IMG/VR virus record: IMGVR_UViG_3300009175_001441
Span: 1-64,000 of that record
Reading direction: 5' to 3' (one strand)
From: a virus
DNA length: 64,000 nt
Below the pieces are notes generated by a model, which saw only the letters and a program-made list of their open reading frames with translations, had not been told where the DNA came from and searched no databases. Position numbers and translations under genes: made by a program. Shown in pieces: positions 1 through 9,800 of the stretch; position 1 is the stretch's first letter, and the number at the start of each line of letters is the position of its first letter.

Positions 1-6
1 GCCACG

Positions 7-1527
7 ATGGTGACTATATGCCCGGTCAATGAAGATCATGATCCGAGCAAGCCTTGGACAGAAGATGAATTCATTGCTTCGCTACCTCCTGAGGATCAGA
101 AACGAATCCGGCGAGCTAAATCACGGGAAAAAGATGCTGTCAAAAATGGCACGCCCATTCCGCCAGATAAAAAGATGCCGCCCATACTCATCAAAGGACA
201 GCCAAACGTCGAAGAGTTCTTCCCTTGGTTAGAAAAAGAAAAGGCTGCTGCCGCCGCTATTACTCAAGCTAGAGTGGCATCTACAACTCCCGTAGCGAGC
301 AACCGACCAGATTTACAAGAATTTTCTAGTGATGTTTACAGATTAGAAGACGTATACTCAGCCATAACGAGTTTATATTCATTTAGATATGTTCAGGGGC
401 AGAACAAAGAATATAATACAATGCCCAAATCTGGCAGGATGATGTTGGGTAAATTAATAGAAGGAGAGGTCGTTAAAGGATTAAATGCCGTTGGTGGTTA
501 TAATATTCAATTAGGCACGGTAGAGGAGGATAAAAAAGGCATTGATGCATGGATAACCGATCCGCTGCTTGGTAGTGGTAAAAAAGGCATGCAACTTAAA
601 TTCAAATCTAGCAGCAATAGTGCCGCTTTATTAGAAATGGCAATTGTAGATCACGATTTGTTTAGATGGATGAAACAAATACAAGAGATGAAAGAAAGGG
701 TGCCCAAAAAGAATTTTTTGGATACGTATTTGAAATCTAAAATAATGGATGTTCCTGGCAAGGGTCGGATTCCTATTTTAGGCAAAGACATGTATCACAC
801 AACCGAGGTATATGCTAGTGTCGAACCTTATGGATTATCGCCCGGTCGCTCTCCTGTTGTGCGAATTAGATGGATGCCTGTGTTGGAACATATCGCAACA
901 GGATTAGTCATTAACCTATTGCATCAAATAGAAAAATGGAAAATGGATGAAGCAAAAGTGGCTTCTCATATGAAAGGACGACCGTTTGATGAAGAGTCAT
1001 TTGATCCTGGTGACTTCCAGCCATTTGATTACTTCCCAAGAGATTCTAGAGATCGTCCTACACAAGAACAAAAACATATAATAGACAGACATTTAACATA
1101 TGCACCACCAGGATCTTATACAGACAGCAGCAAGCGGGTGGGTGTAGCAAAAGTACAGCAAGATCCAAAAGACGCTAGATTTATTAAAATTATCGCTAAC
1201 ATATCACCTGATATAAATTTGAAATCACAACAATTGATTGACGACATGAGTGGATCGCATCCAATGAAACAGTATAGCGAAGAAGCATATAAAAAGTATG
1301 ATAAAGATGTAACCATTGCTCCCATAACACAAAACATTGAAGATAGTTTGAATGCTATAGAGCAAATGCAAATACAAAAAGTAAAAGCTAAACAGGGTCG
1401 TAGAGCATTAGACATCATCAATCGTATACAAGGTGGATTTCCACTATTGTTTGAACGACTTCCAAATGGTGATATGAAACGAAAAAGTAGCGGAGCGATA
1501 GCTTCTCACTTTACCGGAAGATCTTAA
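7..1527 (+). CDS. PD-(D/E)XK nuclease-like protein, possibly 5' partial
   Basis: A 506-residue protein from the first ATG. The frame is open to the window edge, so the true start may lie upstream. Residues about 143-205 look like a PD-(D/E)XK nuclease core: a helix with Glu152/Glu154 in LGKLIEGEVVKGL, then Asp180 in KKGIDAWI, then a strand ending in Q196-L-K198, the Q-x-K form of the catalytic motif. The first 100 residues are charged and Pro-rich, and residues 330-420 are polar and probably extended. The stop codon overlaps the stop of the convergent CCA-enzyme gene by 4 bases. The nuclease assignment rests on motif spacing alone. It could be a DNA-processing enzyme or a structural protein that only resembles one. 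Confidence 0.5.
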   Translation: MVTICPVNEDHDPSKPWTEDEFIASLPPEDQKRIRRAKSREKDAVKNGTPIPPDKKMPPILIKGQPNVEEFFPWLEKEKAAAAAITQARVASTTPVASNRPDLQEFSSDVYRLEDVYSAITSLYSFRYVQGQNKEYNTMPKSGRMMLGKLIEGEVVKGLNAVGGYNIQLGTVEEDKKGIDAWITDPLLGSGKKGMQLKFKSSSNSAALLEMAIVDHDLFRWMKQIQEMKERVPKKNFLDTYLKSKIMDVPGKGRIPILGKDMYHTTEVYASVEPYGLSPGRSPVVRIRWMPVLEHIATGLVINLLHQIEKWKMDEAKVASHMKGRPFDEESFDPGDFQPFDYFPRDSRDRPTQEQKHIIDRHLTYAPPGSYTDSSKRVGVAKVQQDPKDARFIKIIANISPDINLKSQQLIDDMSGSHPMKQYSEEAYKKYDKDVTIAPITQNIEDSLNAIEQMQIQKVKAKQGRRALDIINRIQGGFPLLFERLPNGDMKRKSSGAIASHFTGRS

Positions 1528-3086
1528 TCTCTCTTGTTGAGAGTGTCTGCAAATCGTTCGTTTTCTAATTCATCAACTGCTTTGCCACGCATGTGCATAG
1601 GAAGTTTGCCAGTGCCGCCGCAATAAGCACATCCAGGACCACGACATTTATCACAAGTATCTTTGCCACCTTGCATTACATCATCCCATTTGGCTAGAGG
1701 ACGATCATTGTCAGCAAATTTTCTCATGTGATTTGCCCATGTCGGTCTGCTGTCTAGAGTCTTTCCACCTTCGTTCCTACGGAACATATTAATCCATTCT
1801 CTGATTTGATCTGCGGTTAAACCAGTTCCTCCCATCTTCTTGAGCATCTTAGCTCGATCTTGTGGAGTGAATTCCAGCAACTCTAGCAAGAATACAACCG
1901 CACGACGTTCTTGTGTGCTCCAACCTGTGGGGGTCTGCTCCCCACGTTCATCCCTCTTGTCTGATAGTGCTGAATCTACAGCTTCGATTGGATTACCTTG
2001 TAGCAACCACGCAAGTGCCAAAGGCTTATCTTTACGGGAAGTGAATTCAGATGGAATGTTCATGTTAACTTGAACGCCTGGGAACACTCGTTTGATAAGT
2101 CCTGTTCGATTATAAATCTTAATGTATCGCTCAATGTCCACGTCGGGGTGGAGTAATCCCTTGAGGAATTCATCTCGTACTCGCTCCAATGCAACACCTC
2201 GTAGATCAGCAAAATCTGCTAAGGAGTCTTCGATATCTTTATCCATTCGCATTCCGCTTCCAAATCGGCAGTGGAAACGAATAGCACGCATTACTCTTAA
2301 TTTATCTTCATTAAATCGATCTTTAGCTTTGCCCACAGTACGCACTAGCTTATTTCTAGCATCATGCAATCCCTTACCGGTTGGGTCATACAATTTACTG
2401 TTTTCACCATCTGCTTTTGTCAATTCGATATACATAGCATTAATGGTTAAATCACGGCGGGAGGCGTCTTCAGTTGGATTATCAACAAAGTCAACAGACG
2501 CAGCACCATCCGTAACCTTGGCATCTCGTCTAAAGGTGGCAATTTCAAATTCTTCACCATCCACAACAGCACTAATTACAAAAACCTTACGATCTTCACT
2601 GCTATCACGACCTTTAATAAACCAAATCTTTTTATCGCCCTTTTCGGCCAGCTTGGGTCGGAAAGTGAGTTTTAATGGTTTGGGTTCCTTACCTGCCGCA
2701 TCTGCTTTTCCTTCCTGTGTGCTACCGCCACGTTCTGGTGCCATATGAAAACCACCAGCGGAGAGAATGAGTGCAACCTGTTCTGGGGTGGCATTTGTAG
2801 CTAAATCATAATCTTTAATTGTTTTTCCAGCTAAAAAGTCTCTAACAGGACCACCTACCAAGAATAAAGATTTCTTAGGCAAGGTAACTGGCTTGCTAGT
2901 ATCGTGCATTACCTTAATGCTGCTGCTTTCTAAGAAAGCCTCAATAATGGGTCGCATCTTAGGAGGAGGAATAAACCCTTTTTCTAATTGGTGAAATTCT
3001 TTCCGCCAATCTTTTTGGCTTGCGCCATTAGACGGTTCTCCCTCTTCTTTGAACACTACATAATCTTTGAAACTTGGATAACTCAT
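1524..3086 (-). CDS. tRNA nucleotidyltransferase / poly(A) polymerase family (CCA-adding-like)
   Basis: A 520-residue protein with the class II nucleotidyltransferase head domain: FLVGGPVRDFLAGK at about residues 75-88, the metal-binding DYD at 92-94, then RRDLTINAMY and the LRVMRAIRFHCRFG helix of the neck. Family members add or repair CCA at tRNA 3' ends or polyadenylate RNA. An extra segment of about 60 residues (about 113-175) separates the catalytic carboxylates. Near the C-terminus CDKCRGPGCAYCGGTG is a DnaJ-like Cys knuckle likely to bind zinc. The N-terminus (SFKDYVVFKEE) carries the capsid-targeting-like motif described in the findings. It is convergent with the upstream gene. Family membership is firm. 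Whether it adds CCA or A is not decided by sequence. Confidence 0.9.
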   Translation of the reverse strand: MSYPSFKDYVVFKEEGEPSNGASQKDWRKEFHQLEKGFIPPPKMRPIIEAFLESSSIKVMHDTSKPVTLPKKSLFLVGGPVRDFLAGKTIKDYDLATNATPEQVALILSAGGFHMAPERGGSTQEGKADAAGKEPKPLKLTFRPKLAEKGDKKIWFIKGRDSSEDRKVFVISAVVDGEEFEIATFRRDAKVTDGAASVDFVDNPTEDASRRDLTINAMYIELTKADGENSKLYDPTGKGLHDARNKLVRTVGKAKDRFNEDKLRVMRAIRFHCRFGSGMRMDKDIEDSLADFADLRGVALERVRDEFLKGLLHPDVDIERYIKIYNRTGLIKRVFPGVQVNMNIPSEFTSRKDKPLALAWLLQGNPIEAVDSALSDKRDERGEQTPTGWSTQERRAVVFLLELLEFTPQDRAKMLKKMGGTGLTADQIREWINMFRRNEGGKTLDSRPTWANHMRKFADNDRPLAKWDDVMQGGKDTCDKCRGPGCAYCGGTGKLPMHMRGKAVDELENERFADTLNKRD

Positions 3087-3120
3087 TACTTTCCTCTCTA
3101 TATCTGTAAGATATCTAGCA

Positions 3121-3134
3121 TAGATTTTAACAAA
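3121..3134 (-). promoter_or_regulatory. Repeated minus-strand upstream motif (TTTGTTAAAATCTA)
   Basis: A 14-base element ending about 35 bases upstream of the CCA-enzyme start codon. A near-identical copy with one difference lies at a similar distance upstream of the minus-strand gene starting at 27272. Position and reuse suggest a promoter or transcript-leader element. The function is inferred from two copies only. Confidence 0.3.
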
Positions 3135-3156
3135 TTCGCTTCATAACTCAGTGGCA

Positions 3157-3834
3157 TTATGTCGATGCGGCAGGATTTGTCTGTGCATTTGATCCATCTG
3201 CATCAACTTGCTTATCGGCTGTCCCCTGCGTTGCAGGGGGTAATGCATGTCTTCTTCGTAATTGCTCTACTGGCAATGCATCTTTTTTAATAAGTATTAC
3301 TTTTTCATATAGTTGTTTGGGAGTAATATAATCGACCTTTTCAGTTGTTTGTGGGGCATTTTTATCTGGAGTGATTATGGATACTTTGAACGTCACTGAT
3401 TTTCCAGCTTGAGCCATAGAGGTAGGCTTTCCTATCATAGTTCTATCCCAATCCAACTCACGATCTATGCCTTGTTGCTGTGCTTGATATACTTGGCTTT
3501 CTAGCGCACGATATTGTACCAGAAGAAGGTTGACTCGTCCATCGGCATCTAAAAGATTTGGGTCCGAACTAGGTATTTTATGCTCCCATTTTAGACCAAT
3601 GGTTTGATCTCCTATGTATCCATATCCATATCCTGGTGAGCCTCTTTGTCGCATTAATGATTTGAAAGCATCACCGGTTTTTTGAATAGCCTGTGCTGGA
3701 TAGGAAGGCATATCGAGAGCCACACGTTTGAACAAATTTGGTTCTTGTTGTCTCATGCCTTGGCCATATGATGTTGATGGATATCCAAGGTGTGACGTTT
3801 CTTGTATTATTAACCATTCTTTGAATGTCTTCAT
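3157..3834 (-). CDS. Unknown protein with capsid-targeting-like N-terminus
   Basis: A 225-residue protein I do not recognise. It starts MKTFKEWLIIQETS, one of the clearest copies of the N-terminal motif shared by several proteins here and resembling the start of T4 internal protein III. The middle is mixed alpha/beta with Tyr/Gly-rich YGYGYIGDQT. The C-terminal 40 residues are Ala/Gln/Asp-rich and probably disordered. A ribosome site (AGGA) lies just upstream of the ATG. The gene follows the CCA-enzyme-like gene in minus orientation, divergent from the gene starting at 3886. Inferred virion cargo or structural protein. Confidence 0.7.
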   Translation of the reverse strand: MKTFKEWLIIQETSHLGYPSTSYGQGMRQQEPNLFKRVALDMPSYPAQAIQKTGDAFKSLMRQRGSPGYGYGYIGDQTIGLKWEHKIPSSDPNLLDADGRVNLLLVQYRALESQVYQAQQQGIDRELDWDRTMIGKPTSMAQAGKSVTFKVSIITPDKNAPQTTEKVDYITPKQLYEKVILIKKDALPVEQLRRRHALPPATQGTADKQVDADGSNAQTNPAAST

Positions 3835-3885
3835 GCTATTCCTATTATATGGAAGAATCTAAGTTCCCTGACCTATATATTTATC

Positions 3886-4386
3886 ATGAGCCAAGATAAA
3901 AACCCGCTAGAAACAATTGTGCAGGAAGTTTCTGATGATGGAGAGATCCAATCTTTGATTCCCGCTATGAATGTTAACGTGCCAGCAGTCTCCGATCAAC
4001 CAGAAAATCCACTAGTTAGCGATGAGACTTTGTTGGGTGCTTATAATGAAATATTAGTTAATCTTAGAGATGATCGAGAAAAAGCCAGTGATTTCATGGA
4101 ACAATTTGCTGAAATGGTTATTAATGGTGGGGATGCCTCCTCTGCTAGTAAAGAAGCATTAGTAAACTTTTTGAAAATCAGATCAGATGCCAATGATAAA
4201 ATGGCAAAGATAGCCGAGTTAATGACACGTATAAAAATGAAAGATAAAGATACGTTTCCCAGATATTTGGCGGCAAAGCAGAATAATACCATCAATATTA
4301 ATAGCGGGAAGAAGCAATTGATTCAAGATCTAAGTAATGCGCAAAGAAAGGCCAGAAAACAAGCAAGGGGTAATTCAGATGAGTAA
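3886..4386 (+). CDS. Unknown protein, candidate small terminase subunit
   Basis: A 166-residue, mostly helical acidic protein. A polar N-terminal 45 residues is followed by a predicted long helical region (LLGAYNEILVNLRDDREKA through MTRIKMKDKDTF) and a basic C-terminus (NAQRKARKQARG). Size, a helical core able to form a ring, and a basic tail are compatible with a T4 gp16-like small terminase, but no diagnostic motif is visible and the large terminase lies 50 kb away. The ATG sits in ATCATGAGCC behind an AT-rich stretch. The end overlaps the next gene by 8 bases, which suggests translational coupling. Treat the terminase idea as weak. Confidence 0.6.
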   Translation: MSQDKNPLETIVQEVSDDGEIQSLIPAMNVNVPAVSDQPENPLVSDETLLGAYNEILVNLRDDREKASDFMEQFAEMVINGGDASSASKEALVNFLKIRSDANDKMAKIAELMTRIKMKDKDTFPRYLAAKQNNTININSGKKQLIQDLSNAQRKARKQARGNSDE

Positions 4387-5698
4387 TAGATATAATTTAG
4401 ATGATTGGTTGATGGAAGCAGACACTCCAGCTTTAGGAGGTCAGCCCGATCCGGCCGCTGGTGGTGCTCCAAGCAGTTCTCCCGCAGGCAATATGGGACC
4501 GCCACCACAACAGGGTCAACCACCTGATCCCAATGTGGCAAATCAGCCCGGCCAAGATCAACCACAACCAGATCAACAGCCGCCCGATGTAACTCAAGAT
4601 CCGCAAGGGCCTGATATGCCCGAACCACCGGATGAAGGTGATTTTGAACAATTCAAGAAACAATACTTCAAAGAATCTATCAAAGGTGATGCACAGAAGT
4701 TAATTGATATGCTGAAACAGATTCGTGAAAGTGATCGACACTTATTGCCGTATCAACGCAAATTTGTAGATGATAATCTAAATGTACAGACCCTTAGATT
4801 AAATGCCAACATAGACAAAGCATCAAAAGAAATTAGAAAATTGATTAAAGAACAGCTTGATCGTAATAATCCTGCTGTTTCTGTAGTGAATCATTTATGT
4901 CAAGTGTTAGAAACGGTGCCATTGTTAAATAACATATTCGTTAAACTCAATGGCTATGAAGGATTGAAGGGAGATTTGCATCGCAAATTTATCGCTGCCC
5001 TCTTGGGTGGTGTGCAAGTGGGTAGTGGTGCAGATAAAGCCGACGTGGTTTTCAATGATAAAGAATACTCAATCATGTTAAGCACTCGTTTCAATTCTAA
5101 GTGGGGCAAAGTGTTTATTGGCGATTGGAGCCTAAGAGAAGATGATGCCGAAAGGTATCTCAAGGAGCCAGAACTCAAGAGACTTGGTGAAGGCAGTCCA
5201 GAAGAAAAAGACGTGCTTCGTCGTCGAGTCGTAGCAGAGTCTATTGCTGATAAGTTTAATCAACGAGCATATGTTGTTCATACTGTAGATGAAGATGGAA
5301 CTATTTTTGCATTGGGTTGGGATATTGCCACATCATTAAGAGCAGCATACGCTCAAGGCAAATTAGTGGTCCGCACACGACATTCGGATAATTCTGAGGC
5401 TATGATTACGGACGAAGGCGAGATCATTCCGTTTATTGATCTAAACATATATTTCGTAAAAGAAACCGGCCAGCAAGATGAAAATGGCCAACCAGAAAAA
5501 GATGAAGTGGAATTTATGCAGCGTAGAGACGGCATGCTGTTTTTGACAGCCGCTTTGCCTACGTTAAAAGAAGCATCTTCGGCAATGGGCACTGGCATGG
5601 TGTTTAAGGAAGTTCCTTATCAAGGAAATCCCAGTGATCTAAAAGTGTTACAGCGATGCGTGTATTCAACCCATGATATCTTGATGAAACAATGCTAG
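4379..5698 (+). CDS. Unknown virion-type protein with Pro/Gln-rich leader
   Basis: A 439-residue protein not recognised. The start chosen is the ATG at 4379, preceded by AAGGGG; upstream in-frame starts would run into the previous gene. It begins MSNRYNLDDWLMEADTP. The NLDDWLMEA part resembles the capsid-targeting-like motif and ends in L-x-E followed by Ala, the form of a T4 gp21 cleavage site. Residues about 20-85 are Pro/Gln/Gly-rich and disordered. The remaining 350 residues are a folded alpha/beta domain with regular polar and hydrophobic alternation. It lies in the gene cluster leading into the tail operon. Confidence 0.7.
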   Translation: MSNRYNLDDWLMEADTPALGGQPDPAAGGAPSSSPAGNMGPPPQQGQPPDPNVANQPGQDQPQPDQQPPDVTQDPQGPDMPEPPDEGDFEQFKKQYFKESIKGDAQKLIDMLKQIRESDRHLLPYQRKFVDDNLNVQTLRLNANIDKASKEIRKLIKEQLDRNNPAVSVVNHLCQVLETVPLLNNIFVKLNGYEGLKGDLHRKFIAALLGGVQVGSGADKADVVFNDKEYSIMLSTRFNSKWGKVFIGDWSLREDDAERYLKEPELKRLGEGSPEEKDVLRRRVVAESIADKFNQRAYVVHTVDEDGTIFALGWDIATSLRAAYAQGKLVVRTRHSDNSEAMITDEGEIIPFIDLNIYFVKETGQQDENGQPEKDEVEFMQRRDGMLFLTAALPTLKEASSAMGTGMVFKEVPYQGNPSDLKVLQRCVYSTHDILMKQC

Positions 5699-5705
5699 GA
5701 GTGAT

Positions 5706-6200
5706 ATGAAAACATTTCGTGAATTCGTTGACAAGAAAACCAGAGAATCTAAGCGACAATTAAAAATTATCGAAAAGGTTTTAAGGAAACATGGTGTAAC
5801 CACACAAAATTTCTGTGAAGAGGAAGATCCGTATGTGTTTGCCAAAAATCCGGGCGGGCAAACATCTTTCGATGGTATTCGCATATATAAAATAGCTGGA
5901 ACTATGGCCTATCGAATTCAAAAAGAAGCCAGCACCCATCCTTATGGCACCGCTTATATGCTTGATGTGGAAAGCATGTATAACGATCTCATCGCTGATA
6001 ATGTGCATGAAGAAAAAGCGGGTAAAGAGGTTATGAAAGCTATTGGCGAAGAAGTGGCTGCTTTCTTTAAGCGAAGTGGTAAAGCAGAGAAAGATCTGCG
6101 AGCTTCGGAATTTGATAAGAAGAGTGACCCGTGGGGTAATGTTATGGTTAAATCCGGTGGGGCAACAGATTATGCTAACTTGGTTCACAGCAGAAGTTAA
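5706..6200 (+). CDS. Unknown protein with capsid-targeting-like N-terminus
   Basis: A 164-residue protein of unknown function starting MKTFREFVDKKTRES, a copy of the shared N-terminal motif. The rest is a compact alpha/beta domain (residues about 35-120) with a helical, charged C-terminal part. The ATG is 8 bases after the preceding stop with AGGAGTG just upstream. It is co-directional with the tail genes that follow and separated from the next gene by only two bases. Inferred virion or capsid-cargo protein from the N-terminus and position. Confidence 0.7.
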   Translation: MKTFREFVDKKTRESKRQLKIIEKVLRKHGVTTQNFCEEEDPYVFAKNPGGQTSFDGIRIYKIAGTMAYRIQKEASTHPYGTAYMLDVESMYNDLIADNVHEEKAGKEVMKAIGEEVAAFFKRSGKAEKDLRASEFDKKSDPWGNVMVKSGGATDYANLVHSRS

Positions 6201-6202
6201 TT

Positions 6203-6859
6203 ATGACAAGGATAGGAACAGGTCCAAATAATCCGGTATTAACGGCTAGTACGCCTACCAATACTTTTGCACAAAGTTTATTTCAATCTGTTGGCAAACG
6301 TAGTCCCAATGCTACCGATCCTGGTGCTCCTGTTGATCCCATTGTTAAAGAAGGAAGTTTAATTACCTTTAATTACTTGTTTAGAAAGCGTGATCCTTAT
6401 CCAATGATAATTGTCACCCGTGTAAAGCAAGGAGAAAGAATAAAAGGAATTAACTTAAATTATTTGACATTTTTTGACATACGAAGATTAATTCAAGCCT
6501 GGGGTGATAAAACAGCGTTTTCTTATCAAGCCATCAAAGGAGACAGGGCTATAGTAGATTTGGGGTTCAGAGAATACAAATGGGATGGAATTAGACAAGT
6601 CAAAAAATTCAATGCTCAATTCCTATTGCAGGTCATCACCATGTCTAGAACATTTGATATTAATCAAGTGCAAATAATGCGAAACGCTATAAAAGCCCAA
6701 TTGAGACAAGTAAATATTCAAGCCAAACAAATGAAAGAAGGCAAATCACTATATACTCCCGAGGCACCTCCCTCTTCATCCGAACAGGCGGGAGCATTCC
6801 CCAATGTACCAACAATTGCAGCAAAGGCACCTTTGGGCTCAATGGAGACTAATCAATAA
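6203..6859 (+). CDS. Tail/virion-associated protein of unknown function
   Basis: A 218-residue protein immediately upstream of the tape measure; its TAA shares a base with the tape-measure ATG (TAATG), so the two are translationally coupled. A disordered, Pro/Thr-rich N-terminus of about 50 residues is followed by a beta-rich segment (SLITFNYLFRKRDPYPMIIV) and then IKGINLNYLTFF. The P-x-I-x-V ... G-x-N-x-x-Y-L pattern reminds me of a small structural protein found in many T4-like phages, but I cannot name it. The C-terminal 40 residues are Pro/Ser-rich. Possibly a tail-assembly partner of the tape measure. Confidence 0.65.
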   Translation: MTRIGTGPNNPVLTASTPTNTFAQSLFQSVGKRSPNATDPGAPVDPIVKEGSLITFNYLFRKRDPYPMIIVTRVKQGERIKGINLNYLTFFDIRRLIQAWGDKTAFSYQAIKGDRAIVDLGFREYKWDGIRQVKKFNAQFLLQVITMSRTFDINQVQIMRNAIKAQLRQVNIQAKQMKEGKSLYTPEAPPSSSEQAGAFPNVPTIAAKAPLGSMETNQ

Positions 6860-9800
6860 TGTCTGAATTAACTGATGCTTTTGGAAGGACAGTAGATTCC
6901 ATCGGAAAATCGATGGATGAAATGCGAACCCTTCTGCGCCAAATGCTCAGTAATAAAGACGATCTAAAGACTCAAAAAGTTGCTGAGGAAGGCAACAAAT
7001 CACTAGAAGATCTTGTTGATAAGCTTGATGATTTAACCAAAAATTCTGAGGAAACCATTAAAGTTCTCAAAGACGTAGGCGATAACATGGTTAAAGCCAT
7101 CGTAGACACTCGCACTGGAAAGTCTACTCCGGTAACTGGGAAAGCAAACGTTGCAAGCAAGAAAGATCCCACGGCCGCTACACAAGATGCTTTAGGTAGC
7201 AAAGATGGCGCTAAGAACATGGCAGAGATAGAAAAGTCATTAAAATCTATTACTACCATGAACAGCGAATTAGTGAAGGGATCAGCATTCGCTGGTATGT
7301 CTCTTGCCATCACTGGTGTAATACGACAATTTGATTTGTTTAGCGGTTTGTTTGAAGGCGTACTTACACACGAATTGGATTACATGAGAAACATGCGTGC
7401 GGTTGCCTTTGAAACTCAAGGCATCACAGCAGAAACAAGAGGTTTGCAAGAAGCCTATCAAGCTACTGGAAAAGTGGTGGCAGAAATAGGGATGAATTTG
7501 TCTGAATTTCAAAAGACTTATACAAAAAATCTAAAAGGTGGCGTAAGAAGTCAAAAAGAAATGTTGACTGTCACCAAAGCAAGTCTGTCTACTGCAACCA
7601 TGATCGGTTCTAATGCAGAGTCCACTAATGATTTATTTGCTAAATGGCACATGCAAATGGGACTAACAAGCAATCAAGCATCTCAATTGGGTAGAGATGT
7701 ACAAACAGTTGCTAGATGGACTGGCGTGACTGGTGATAACCTTATAAAGGTCGTACAAAGCTCTGAAAAGTTTGTTAAGTCCATGAGAGATGCTGGCACC
7801 CTTACTTCTCAAAGTGCTAAAAATGTAATGGGTCTAATGGCTGAAGCAGAAAAATCTGGTATTGGAGATCAGATGGAGAGGATTGTGGGAGCGGCCAGCA
7901 ACACATATGAATTGTTTATGAAGGCTGGCAAGGAAACGCAATCTCTTATGTTTGCGGCAGCTTCTCAAGTTGGCAAAGTAAATGAATTAAGACAAGGAAC
8001 ATTGTTTCAGACAAGAGATGGTATCAAAGCTACGGCCGATGGCATGAAGAATCTTATGACGCAAATGGGCTGGGTAGAAGATGCCGCTTCTAAGTTGGGT
8101 GGAGAAGAATTAGCCCAATTGAATTTGCGGTTACAATCTGCTTTTGGTTTACAGGCTGGAGAGGTGGATCGCCTAATTAAGTCTTTGGACGATGGCTCTA
8201 AAGGCTATGCGGAAAGAATCTCAGATATCAATAAAAAGCTTAAAGAACAAAATCTAACCGCAGAAGAAAGATTGAATTTGGAAAAGCAAGGAAAGAAACT
8301 TGCTGAAGATAAGGGATTTGAATTTTTGAATGCCGTTGAAGAAGCCGCCAAGGGTGCTAAGAGCATGGATGAGGCCATCAATAAGACATTTGCCAAGAAC
8401 AAAGATATGGCTTCTGATTTAGGAGCTATGGGCGTCAATCTAAAAAGTAACATGTCTGCCATGCAAGGTGCTGCCATGTTAAGTGCTAAATCCATTAAAG
8501 AAGCTGGTGGAAAGGATTTTACCAAAGACATTCAAAAGGCTTTATCTTCTGGAGACATGGGTAAAATGCGAGAGGTAATTCAAGCAATGCATGCTGAATC
8601 TCGTAAAGCTAATGTTGATCAAAAGAAATCTTTAGATCCAATGTCTAAAATGGAGCAAACATTAGATCTAATCAATGAATCTATTAGAGGATTCACGGGG
8701 CCAATGGTGCGATACTTTGCTGGATTCGCACTTAAATTGATATATTTAGGTGCAACACTTGCATCCGCTTATAGTGTCCTTAGAAGTATGGAAGTGGGCA
8801 TGAAAGTTGTTAGCGATCATTTTGCCAAAGAAGATGGGGTAAAAGGCATGGATGATCCTGCTGGTAGCGGTGGAATTAAAGGATTTATTGGAGGACTAGT
8901 TAATAAACTTAAAGGCGGTAAAACTCCAGGCGAAAAGGTTGCAGGTGGTCCAGGTGCAGAAAAGCAGTTAACGCTATTTGATATGGGTGCGGAGAAAGGT
9001 CCAGGTGGCGGCTTGGCTGCCGCTGGGGACATGGCAAAGAAATATTTAGGAGAAGCGAAAACAACTGCTCTTGGTGTGGTCAATACTCTGAGAGATAAAT
9101 TAGGCAAAGCCGCAGAAGGTGATACTCTATTTGGCAAAATGATAAAGGGATTTAGAGATAGATTTAATGAAATTACTAGCAAGGATGGCATACTAGGTAA
9201 AGCCGCACAAGGATTCAAAGATCGATTTAATGACATGACTAGCAAGGATGGCATGTTGGGCAAAGCCGCACAAGGATTCAAAGATCGATTTAATGACATG
9301 ACTAGCAAGGATGGCATGTTGGGCAAAGCTACACAGGGATTCAAAAAACGTTTTGGTGATATGACCAATAAAGATGGAGTTTTAGGCAAGGCTGCTAAAG
9401 GTTTCAAAGATAGATGGAGTAAAATGTTTGGAGGAGCAGGTGCCGCTGAAAAAGGTGGAGTCGCAGCAGGTGCCGCTGAAAAGACGCAAGGGACATTTGA
9501 TTTTGCCAAAGCGGGTCCGGGAGATATCGGAGAAGGAATACGAAGTTCAGTTGTAGCGGGGTTTAAGAAATTAAAATCTAAGTTTACCAACATGAATGAT
9601 AAAAAAGGCATGTTGGGAATGTTCAAAGAGAGTCTTACCAAACTCAAGACCAAGATATTACCAAAAACGATGGAGGCAGCAGAAGCACCCACTCCAGGTG
9701 CAGGCGGAGGCGCTATAGCGGAGCCCAAGGTTCCAGAAATTCCATCCATGAAAGATATGGCCAAGATGGGACCAAGCATGTTAAAGATAGCTGCGGCGGT

